Source: Prasinococcaceae sp. CCMP 1430
Lineage: Eukaryota > Prasinodermophyta > Palmophyllophyceae > Prasinococcales > Prasinococcaceae
DNA length: 22,209 nucleotides
NCBI GenBank assembly: GCA_013416795.1
Contig: RQSC01000026.1
Span: 534,660 to 556,868 of the forward strand
Direction of reading: 5' to 3'
Shown one piece after another: positions 1-7,577 of this stretch (positions within the stretch are counted from its first letter, which is position 1; each line of letters opens with the position of its first letter). Position numbers and translations under genes: made by a program. Below the pieces are notes generated by a model that saw only the letters and a program-made list of their open reading frames with translations, had not been told where the DNA came from and did no database searches.

Positions 1-55
1 CGCGCCTGCTGCGAGGCGGGCCTTGAGGGGCGCGGCGAGAGCGCGCGCGGCCGCC

Positions 56-3000
56 ATGCAGTCCGGGGCGGACATGACGCGCCAGGCGGACATGCAGGAG
101 CGCCTGCTGCGCGCGGGCGTGGACGTGGGGCACGCCGCCAAGGGCGGCGGCTGGTCGCCCCTCGCGTACGCGCTCGCCGACGGCGCCCTCGCGCTCGCCA
201 AGGAGCTCGACGGCAAGCGCGGCGCGGCCGCGGCCGCGCAGGAGGAGCTCACCGCGCGGCGGTCCAACGTGGACGTGCTTCAGCGCGACCTCGAGCGACT
301 GGTCAAGGAAAACAACGAGCTGCACGTGCAGCTCATCCGCGCGGGCGAGGACTCCGCGCGGCAGCTCAAGGAGAGCGCCGCCAAGCTCAAGTCGGCGACG
401 GACGAGGCGCAGGCGCTGAGCTTCTGGCGCAGCACCGCGACAGAGAAGATCGGGGCGCTCGAAGCGGACAAGGCCAAGCTCGCGAAGAGGCTCGACGAGC
501 TGCTCGAGAGCGGCGTGCAGCCCACGCGCGGCGATGAGGTGGGCGTCGCGGGGCAACGCAGCGCGGTCGACGCCGTCGCGGCGGCGCTCGTGACGCCCGG
601 TGGGGGCGCGTCCGTCGACGCGGCCAACCTGGTGGCGTCGGGGACCGTCCCCACCGTCGAGGCCTCGGGCGTGCTCGCGGCCGCCGCGCGCGCGGCTGCC
701 GCGCGGCGAGCCGCCGTGTCGAGCGCCAGCGTCGACATCACGCGCATGGCTGAGCAGCGCCTGGCCACCGCGAACCGCGAGGTCGAGGGCCTGCAGGCCA
801 AGCTCGCCGAGGCGCTGGCACAGATCGGCCAGCTGCAGGCGGGCCTGAAGCAGCGCGACGCCGAAATCGGCAGGCTCGGCGCCGAGGTCGCCGCCACGCG
901 CGACCTCGAGAAGCTGGCGATCAAGGACAGCCAGGCAATGGTGACCCGATCCAACGCGGAGCTGGAGCGCCAGGTGGACCACCTGACCAAGCGCTTGCTC
1001 ACCACCGAGGCGGCGCTCAAGGAGAAGCTGCTGCTGGAGGACGAGTGCAAGTCGCTGGAGAAGGATATGGCGCGGGCCAGGGCCGAGGTTGAAGCCGCCA
1101 AGCGCGACGCCAAGCTCTCCGAGGACGCGGCGTCCGCCGAGCGCGCCGCGTTCAGGGCGGAGTGCGCCCAGGCGGCGCAGGCTGCGAGGGACGCCGACAC
1201 CGAGGTCAGCGCCAACCGCTCGCGCGTGGCGGAACTCGAGAGCAAGCTCGCGGACTCCGCCGCCGCAGTCGGCGAGCTGCGTCAGCGGCTGTCCGAGTCA
1301 ATGCAGGAGGTGCTGCGCATCAAGCAGTCGGCGGGCGACCTCCCCACGGATCACCAGCTGTCGGCGGAGCTGGCGCTCGCCAAGGAGGCGACGACGGCTG
1401 CGCAGGACGAGACCGCCGCTGCACGGGCGGATGCTTCCAGTGCCCGCGCGCAGGCCCGCGCCGCCGCCGACTCTGCGGCGAGCGAGGCGCGTGCCGCGGC
1501 CCTCGCCAAGAGGGAGTGCGAGGCTGCCACCTCGGCAGCAGGAGCGGCGCAGAAGCGCGTCGGCGAGCTCGAGCGCGCCAGGCGCGAGGCCGAGGAGGCC
1601 CTGGCGGCGGCCAAGGAGAGCGTGGCCAGCATGGAGCACCGCGTCGCCGCCGCGGAAGGAGCTGCCCAGCGTGCGGAGAGGATGCACCAGGCCGCCGAGA
1701 GCGCCGCGCTCGTGGCGCGCGAGGCGGCGGCCGAGACGGCGAAGGAGCTCGAAGAGACCGGCCGGAGCCGTGCCGAGGCCACGGCAGGCTTGCGCACCGC
1801 CGAGGCCGAGCTCGCGCGCCTCAAGGTGCGCGCGGACACCGCCCAGCGCGAGGCGCTCGAGGCGGAGGCGCGTGCCGCCGATGTTGAGCGCGAGCGCGCC
1901 GTGCTCGAGTCCGAGCTGGCCAAGGAGCGGTCGAGCGCCGACGCGGCGCGCCGCGAGCTTGCAGCGTCCGTGGAGGCAGAGACTGCCGCCAGGCGCGCGC
2001 TGCAGGAGGCACGCGAGCGTGGCGACGGCCTCGCAGCGGAGCGCGATGCGCTCGCTGCGCTCCGCGCCCGCCTGGAGAGCGCCGAGAGCGAGGCCGAGCA
2101 GCTGCGCGTGGAGGTTACCTCCGCCGCCGAAGCGAGAACGGCGCTCGAGCTCGAGCGCGATCGCCTCGTCCGCGACGGCGAGAACTCGCACCGCGAGCGC
2201 GCTTCCCTGGAGGCCGCGCTGGACTCCGCGCAGGCGGAGCGAGCGCGCCTCGCTGGCGCCGTGGCGGACTTTGAGGGCCAGATGGGCGCCATCCAGGCAA
2301 GCATTGTGGCGCTTGCAGGCGAGCGCGACACCGCGCAGTCTGCACAGGCTGCCGCCGAGGCGGCGCTTCGCGAGATCCGCGAGGCGGACGTGGAGCTCGC
2401 TGTGAGCCGCCGCGAGGTTGGCGCCGAGGTGGCCGCGGCCAAGCGCCAGATCTCGACGCTCGAGGCGCGCGCCAAGGCTGCCGAGTCTGCACTGGAGGGC
2501 ACAGAGGGCCGCGCTCGGACCGCGCTCGCGGCCGCGGCCGCCGCGCGCGACGAGGCGGGCGAGGCGTCCCGCGAGCGCGCGCGCCTCGAACACGCCCTGT
2601 CGCTCTCGGCTGTCCAGGTCGAGGAGCTGCAGGCCTCCCTTGGTGACGTGCAGGGAGAGGCGATCAAGATCAGCTCAAAGCTGAAGGATGCCGAGACCAA
2701 GCTGGGCGAGCAAGAGGCGGAGCTCGTCGCGCGCGAGGGCGAGATCGAGGCATTGAAATCGCTTGTGACGCAGCTCGATGGCACGCGCGAGGAGCTCGTA
2801 GGCCGCCTGAAGGGCGTGCTCGCGGACAAGACGAACGTGGCCACGCGCGCCTCCGACCTCGAGGTTTCCAAGCAGGCCACGGAAGATCGCCTCACGCGTG
2901 CCGACAACGAGGTGGCGCGCCTGCGGCAGGCGCTCGAGACGCTCGATCGCGAGCGCGACTCGATCCTTGCGGACGCGGACGTCCGTGCCGAGGCTGCCGC

Positions 3001-4684
3001 CGCCGACCGCTCGCGCGCCGACGTGGCCGCCGCTGAGGCGGAGGCGGCCCGGCGTGCGCTCGACGCGGCCGAGGCGCGTGTTGACGAGGCCGCCGCCGCC
3101 GCGCGCGCGGCTGAGGCCGAGCTTGAGCGCCTCCAACGCACCAACGAGGACCTCGTGGCCGAGCGCGAAAAGATGCTTGCCGAGTCACGCGCACAGGCGG
3201 AGGAGATCGCGGCCGCCGCTGGCGACCTGACCTCCATGACGCGGGAGCAGCAGGCAGTGAATTCCGACCTCGTGGCGATGCGCAACGCCAAGGAGGCCGC
3301 GGACGAGCGCGCCGCCAAGGCCGTGCGTGCGGCGCACGAGGCTGAGCAACTAGCCGAGGCGCGGCGGAACGAGCATGCCGAGCTGCTCGAGGCGTACCGC
3401 ACACTGGGCGACGAGAACCGCCGTTTGGCGCTCGCGCAGGCCGCGGCGGAGCGCGAGGCCGAGGAGGCGCGCTCCGCGGTGGTCAACAGCAAGGAGATGG
3501 CCTCGTCGGAGAGTGCGCGCGTGCGCACGCTCGAGGACGACAACAGGCGCTTGGCGATCGACGTCAGTGCCTACCAAAGGCAGGCAGACGGTCTCGCGCG
3601 CACGCTGGAGAGCCTCGAGGAGCAGCTCAAGGCCGCGAGCACAGAGCGCGCAGCGCTGCTGGAGCAGGCGCGCAATGCGCAGACGCTGGCTGCCGAAGCC
3701 GAGGCGCGCGCGTCGGGGCTGGCACGCGAGCTGGCAGCTCTCGAGGCGCGCGCTGGCGGCGCGCACGCCGACGCCGACGCCGCGCGCGGCGAGGGGGCTG
3801 CTCTTGCGGCAAGCCTGGCGGCGGAGCGGCAACACGTGCGCGAGCTCGAGGCGCTCCTGCAGGAGACGCGGCGAGCGGTGCATGGAAAGGAGGCGGAGGT
3901 GACAACGGCCGAGGGGGCGACGCGCGCCGCAAAGGAGCGGGTGCGCGCGCTCGAGGACCAGGCGGGTGCGCTCACTAGGCAGCTCGCCAGCCTGCAGGAG
4001 CAGCGCGCAAGCCAGGAGCGCGAGCTCGTCGCGCTGCGCGCAGCCGCAGGCGTCGACGCCGCGCACCAGGCCGCCCAGACGACGGCCAAGGTAGGGGAGC
4101 TGGAAAAGGCGATCGCTGAGCGCGAGGCATCCCTCGAGGAGTCGCAGAAGGAAATCGAGCGGCTGCGCAAAGAGGCCGTCCTGTCTCCAGGGGCCGCAAG
4201 CGAGGAGGTGCTGGAGGAGGCTGCCGCCGCACGCGCGCGCATCACCAACCTGGAGGCTGAGGTCGCCGGTCTGAAAGAGGAGAACGAAAAAGCACTTGCA
4301 CTCATGTCGAGCCTCGACGCAGAGCGTCAGGCGCTCCAGAGCGACAACGTGACCCTCAGCCGTGAGCTCAAGGAGCGCTCCGCGGCCGAGTCGACGCCGG
4401 AGTTGGACCAACTTCGCGCTGAGCTCGAGGAGGCGCGGCGAAGCAAGGCCGAGACTGAGGCGGACTTCCACACGCTGATGGCGCGCGTGGAGGACTACAA
4501 GGACGGCAACGCTGACGGCTCCGAGGCGGAGCTGCGAGCACAGCTGGAGCAGCTGAAGGCGGAAAACGACCGGTTGGGCGAGATGGTGGCCGACGCGGAG
4601 AGCACGTGCGCCGCCCTGCGAGAGGAGGCCGCCGCGCTGCGCGCCTCGCTCGAGGCCGAGGGCACCGGCGAGACCAGCAACTGA
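56..4684 (+). CDS. CEP135: CEP135/Bld10-like centriole and basal-body coiled-coil protein
   Basis: The frame encodes about 1542 residues that are almost all coiled coil (heptad-rich, Ala/Glu/Arg/Leu). I start at the ATG at 56 because its context GCCGCCATGC is Kozak-like; the frame is open further upstream but only from a TTG at 23. The first ~150 residues resemble the conserved CEP135/Bld10/TSGA10 N-terminus: an 'ALADGALALAKEL' helix, then 'LVKENNELHVQL' (family: LSRENNELHLEL), then a 'SFWRSTATEKIGALE' segment matching the FLNNQYxHKLRxLEK region. Residues ~235-340 ('AEQRLATANREVEGLQAKL' onward, then 'LERQVDHLTKRL') follow the next family block in the same order. Family members build the cartwheel and pinhead of centrioles, so the organism probably makes flagella. 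The length is closer to Chlamydomonas Bld10p than to animal CEP135, as I remember them. No intron is needed. The remaining ~1200 residues are generic coiled coil. The alternative is an unrelated myosin-tail-like protein. Confidence 0.72.
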   Translation: MQSGADMTRQADMQERLLRAGVDVGHAAKGGGWSPLAYALADGALALAKELDGKRGAAAAAQEELTARRSNVDVLQRDLERLVKENNELHVQLIRAGEDSARQLKESAAKLKSATDEAQALSFWRSTATEKIGALEADKAKLAKRLDELLESGVQPTRGDEVGVAGQRSAVDAVAAALVTPGGGASVDAANLVASGTVPTVEASGVLAAAARAAAARRAAVSSASVDITRMAEQRLATANREVEGLQAKLAEALAQIGQLQAGLKQRDAEIGRLGAEVAATRDLEKLAIKDSQAMVTRSNAELERQVDHLTKRLLTTEAALKEKLLLEDECKSLEKDMARARAEVEAAKRDAKLSEDAASAERAAFRAECAQAAQAARDADTEVSANRSRVAELESKLADSAAAVGELRQRLSESMQEVLRIKQSAGDLPTDHQLSAELALAKEATTAAQDETAAARADASSARAQARAAADSAASEARAAALAKRECEAATSAAGAAQKRVGELERARREAEEALAAAKESVASMEHRVAAAEGAAQRAERMHQAAESAALVAREAAAETAKELEETGRSRAEATAGLRTAEAELARLKVRADTAQREALEAEARAADVERERAVLESELAKERSSADAARRELAASVEAETAARRALQEARERGDGLAAERDALAALRARLESAESEAEQLRVEVTSAAEARTALELERDRLVRDGENSHRERASLEAALDSAQAERARLAGAVADFEGQMGAIQASIVALAGERDTAQSAQAAAEAALREIREADVELAVSRREVGAEVAAAKRQISTLEARAKAAESALEGTEGRARTALAAAAAARDEAGEASRERARLEHALSLSAVQVEELQASLGDVQGEAIKISSKLKDAETKLGEQEAELVAREGEIEALKSLVTQLDGTREELVGRLKGVLADKTNVATRASDLEVSKQATEDRLTRADNEVARLRQALETLDRERDSILADADVRAEAAAADRSRADVAAAEAEAARRALDAAEARVDEAAAAARAAEAELERLQRTNEDLVAEREKMLAESRAQAEEIAAAAGDLTSMTREQQAVNSDLVAMRNAKEAADERAAKAVRAAHEAEQLAEARRNEHAELLEAYRTLGDENRRLALAQAAAEREAEEARSAVVNSKEMASSESARVRTLEDDNRRLAIDVSAYQRQADGLARTLESLEEQLKAASTERAALLEQARNAQTLAAEAEARASGLARELAALEARAGGAHADADAARGEGAALAASLAAERQHVRELEALLQETRRAVHGKEAEVTTAEGATRAAKERVRALEDQAGALTRQLASLQEQRASQERELVALRAAAGVDAAHQAAQTTAKVGELEKAIAEREASLEESQKEIERLRKEAVLSPGAASEEVLEEAAAARARITNLEAEVAGLKEENEKALALMSSLDAERQALQSDNVTLSRELKERSAAESTPELDQLRAELEEARRSKAETEADFHTLMARVEDYKDGNADGSEAELRAQLEQLKAENDRLGEMVADAESTCAALREEAAALRASLEAEGTGETSN

Positions 4685-4795
4685 GGTTGTTCTCCTGCAG
4701 CGCTGCCTCTCGCATAGTAGTCGCGCGTATTTGTGCCTCACTCATCGCAAATCACTGCAATCAATAACATTGAGACGCCGATTCACAGGAAAGGC

Positions 4796-6403
4796 TCAGC
4801 TAGTCGGCACGAACGCGCGCACGAAGGGCTGCGAGGCGTGAGCACCGGGGTACGACACCTCATCGGGGCCGCCGGCGCACACGCGCGACGCGCGCGAGGC
4901 CATCCTCGCAGTGCGCGCATAGAGCGCGCGGTGCTCTTCGCTGCGCGCGTAGAAGGCGCTCGAGGGGGCGCGCGCCTCCGTCGAGAGCTTGCCCAGGAGC
5001 CGCAGCGCGGACGCCATGTAGTCGGCGTCTGCTGGCACGTAGAACGCGCACGCTCCGCCCCCTGGCGAGAAGTGCACATTCACGGTCCCAGCTGCACCCA
5101 TCGCCAACGCATGAAGCTGCAGTTGCGGGACGTGGAGCGGGTTCACGTTTGCACGCGCATCCATCTCGCGGACAACCTCGAAATGGGGCATCCCGTGCGT
5201 CGAGCGTGTACGCCCAGAGCCATCGCGCGGCTCGAAAAAGGGCGAGCGCGATTTGACCTCGACTGCCAAAAGGACGACGTCATCGAGGGGCACGCCCAGA
5301 ACGCTCGCGGCAACGGCGCGGTGCGACGCGGCCGCCTGCGCGCTCACTGGCCGTTTGGCGGCACCAAGTGCGAGCAGCATGGCCTCGGGCGGTGTGGGCG
5401 ATGCGGTCGCGCGAGCGGTTGCGGCCGAGGCCGCCACAGCTGCCGCTGAGAAGGCCATCACGGCGTCCGGCGAGGCGCCCAGAGCGAGTTCGGCGTCCAC
5501 CGTACGCTTGCCGAGCCTTTGCAGCACGTCCTCCTCCACCGGAAACATGCCGCACTCGAGTAGCACAGCCTGCGGGAACAGCGCCGCAGTCGCGTGCAGC
5601 GCAGCAGCCTCCTGGATGGAGCCTGCGGCCATGGCCACGCTGCGCGAGCCACCCCTCGCAGCTCGCAGTGACATGCGCGCCATGTCAGGTGTCACTCCCC
5701 AATCCATGTCCACGTCCTTGGTGTTTAGGTTGTAGTCGAGTATGCGCACTGCCTCAGCAGCGGCGGCCTCGGCGTGGCAAAGCTGCGGCAAGTGCTCGGT
5801 GAGAGCGGCGCCCACATCCTTGAGGGTCTGGTGCGCACCAAGTATGCGTCCCCTGCTGACGATGCTCTTGGGCATACTCAACGCCTTGGGCGCGGGCGGT
5901 TCGAAGAATCCCAGCGCCGCAGCGAACGTCGACGTCGTCAGCCGACCGACGTGAAGCTCGCGCCACTGGATTGTGTCTTGGCGTGTGACAGCGGCCTCGT
6001 GCAGCGCAGCGGCGCGTGATCCGTCCACCGGCGGTGGCAGCCCCACAAAGCGCTCACAAGAGCGAAGCACGGCCATGCTTGGTGCGCGCCATCCCAGATT
6101 TGGCACGCGCACGCCGGCCATGCGAATCTGCTCGCTCTGGCACTGCGCTCGCGTGCCCTGCCCCTTCCGCCCACGCTGTTCTGGCTCCTCCCTCTCCTGA
6201 CCCTCGCCCATTTGCTGCGGTGCCAGCCCCGCGGCTACCTGTGCTTCTGACTGCTTCGACTTGGCGCCGCCGGAACGCCTCCGCCGCCTCTTTGACCCCC
6301 TCCGCGCGCTCCGCGCTGGTGGCGGCCGCGCCGCGCCCGGTACCGCCGCACCCGGAGGTGGCTGCTGCGGCGGCGACTTGTCGGTGTCCATGGCCTCATG
6401 CAT
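4796..6403 (-). CDS. YqaJ/lambda-exonuclease-type PD-(D/E)XK nuclease
   Basis: This 535-residue protein starts at the ATG complementary to 6401-6403. Residues 1-100 are low-complexity, with a basic stretch (RRGSKRRRRR, ~34-43) that could be a nuclear localisation signal. The catalytic part reads as a YqaJ-family nuclease: 'WRELHVGRLTTSTFAAALG' (~147-165) matches the family's W..R.GR.TAS.F opening; 'GSIQEAAA' carries the conserved Glu (~265); 'GASPDAV' supplies the metal-binding Asp (~313); 'AVEVKS' is the ExK motif (Glu382, Lys384); and 'VPQLQLHALAMG' (~425-436) is the QxQ helix. About 65 residues of low-complexity Ala-rich sequence separate SPD from ExK, more than is usual. Family members degrade DNA ends with divalent metal and occur in phages, bacteria and scattered eukaryotes; the substrate here is unknown. 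The start lies 13 bp after the YidD stop, and the frame continues upstream into YidD exon 1. It converges on the CEP135-like gene, leaving 111 bp. Confidence 0.7.
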   Translation of the reverse strand: MHEAMDTDKSPPQQPPPGAAVPGAARPPPARSARRGSKRRRRRSGGAKSKQSEAQVAAGLAPQQMGEGQEREEPEQRGRKGQGTRAQCQSEQIRMAGVRVPNLGWRAPSMAVLRSCERFVGLPPPVDGSRAAALHEAAVTRQDTIQWRELHVGRLTTSTFAAALGFFEPPAPKALSMPKSIVSRGRILGAHQTLKDVGAALTEHLPQLCHAEAAAAEAVRILDYNLNTKDVDMDWGVTPDMARMSLRAARGGSRSVAMAAGSIQEAAALHATAALFPQAVLLECGMFPVEEDVLQRLGKRTVDAELALGASPDAVMAFSAAAVAASAATARATASPTPPEAMLLALGAAKRPVSAQAAASHRAVAASVLGVPLDDVVLLAVEVKSRSPFFEPRDGSGRTRSTHGMPHFEVVREMDARANVNPLHVPQLQLHALAMGAAGTVNVHFSPGGGACAFYVPADADYMASALRLLGKLSTEARAPSSAFYARSEEHRALYARTARMASRASRVCAGGPDEVSYPGAHASQPFVRAFVPTS

Positions 6404-6416
6404 CGCTCTTGCGCCC

Positions 6417-7138
6417 TCAAACCGCGCCTTCGAGCGCGAGCGTGGTCGCCAACGCGAACGAGGCGAGCACGCAACCGGCACCAATGAAGTCACCGAGGAC
6501 AGGGCCGCTGTCCCTCTCTCCGGGAGGAAAATACTTGTCGGCGGCGACGCGCGGCGGGTCGAAGCCGCTGCCCGCGAGCGGAGTGGGATTGCAGCGGCCA
6601 AGGCGCCAGGCTGTGAGGAGCGTCCCACGCCTACGGTCGCGAGCGTCAGCTTTTGTGCACAAGGACCGCGCACGCCCACGCACGTGCTTCGCGCTGCGCT
6701 CCTGCGCGCGACGTACCAGACGCCGTACTGCGTGTAGCACTCGATGGAGTACTCGGAGCACGAAGGCACGTACCGACACGCGCGGGGAAGAAGTGGAGAG
6801 ATCTCGCGACGGTAGAAGCCGAGTGCCGCAAGGGCGGCACGCGTCGGGACGGGTACGTCCCCGTCGCCGCCGTCGTCGCTGTCGACTTCGCCGCCACCGT
6901 TGCTATCGCCCTCGCCCTCGTCCCCGGAGGGTACAATGGCGTCTTCGTCTCCACTGGCGGCGTGGCGCACGCCTCTCCCCGAGCGCGCGGTGGAGAGCAG
7001 CGCCGCCCGGAGGCGGCCGGCGGTGCACGCTCCACAGACGCACGCTCCACGCGGCACCAGGCCCGCAGCCCGCGCGCGCAGCCGCGCGGGCCTCTCGCGC
7101 GCACGCCTCGGCGCACGCGTACAGCCTGGAGACCATCC
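6417..7138 (-). CDS. yidD: YidD homologue (membrane protein insertion efficiency factor), probably plastid
   Basis: There are two clear exons. The 5' one ends at 6717 and contains 'FYRREISPLLPRACRYVPS' and 'CSEYSIECYTQYGV'. The 3' one (6417-6630) contains 'LLTAWRLGRCNP' and 'GFDPP'. Removing a GT-AG intron (6631-6716, 86 bp, GTACGT...CCGTAG, phase 2) restores 'QYGVWRGTLLTAWRLGRCNP', an essentially perfect YidD core with its three conserved Cys. YidD assists YidC/Alb3-dependent membrane protein insertion; with this lineage's other plastid genes, a plastid role is likely. An acidic Gly/Asp/Glu linker precedes the domain, and the C-terminus ends in a ~22-residue hydrophobic segment ('DFIGAGCVLASFALATTLAL') not typical of bacterial YidD. 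The true ATG is not resolved: the frame is open from 7138 but has no ATG (only a GTG at 7057), so a further 5' exon carrying a targeting peptide is likely. The upper coordinate is the limit of the open frame, not a start. Confidence 0.85.
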
Positions 7139-7141
7139 TCA

Positions 7142-7577
7142 TCGACTACTACATGGAGCGCTATTGCGGCCAGCATCAACCGCCCAGCGCGGGCCTGCGT
7201 CCCCGAGAGCGGCCGGCCGCCAGCGCCGGCGCCAGCTCGAGCGACCACGCAGCAACAGAGCGGTCGGAGGGAGCCGACTCGCTCGCCGCCGCGCGCTCGG
7301 CGCGCACGCACTGGCGCCCCCCCCGCCCCTGCCGCATGGCCCTATCATCTCATCTCGGTGCGCCGCCCAGCGCGGGAGCGACGCGAGGGCCCCACGTACG
7401 TACGTCGATGGGGTTTGGGGTTCGATTTGACTTTTGGGGGTTGGTCTCCGATTGGAAGGTTTCAGGGTCCAAACCTATCGCCTTGGCTTGGCGAGGAGGG
7501 AAGGGGTTAGCCACACGGCGCGCGTGGTGGTGGGGCGCTGGACCGCTGGCGCGGCCGACCCGCGGCCGTGGACGGTC
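7142..7577. promoter_or_regulatory. Divergent 5' region between yidD and the THUMPD3-like gene
   Basis: This stretch of about 435 bp must hold the promoters of both divergent genes and probably the missing first exon of yidD. Bases 7390-7510 are clearly less GC-rich than their surroundings and T/G-rich on the + strand. They contain the alternating palindrome CGTACGTACG (7396-7405) and an inverted CCAAT box (ATTGG, ~7451). An ATG at 7408 opens a 70-codon reading frame ending at 7620, which overlaps the chosen THUMPD3 start at 7578 in another frame. It could be an upstream ORF if transcription starts before 7408. No other gene is evident. Confidence 0.4.

Noticed and set aside
1351-4741. Several long (-) strand frames under the CEP135-like gene (up to 730 codons)
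   Set aside because: Ser/Ala/Arg low-complexity translations that mirror the coiled-coil codons; no motif, and starts are often non-ATG.
4796-7057. A single 753-codon gene joining YidD and the nuclease
   Set aside because: It starts at GTG and breaks the YidD core; splicing at 6631-6716 restores a complete YidD. I keep two genes and report the shared frame as a finding.
7417-7430. tRNA B-box-like GGTTCGAT
   Set aside because: The flanking bases cannot form the T stem and no A box lies at the right distance.
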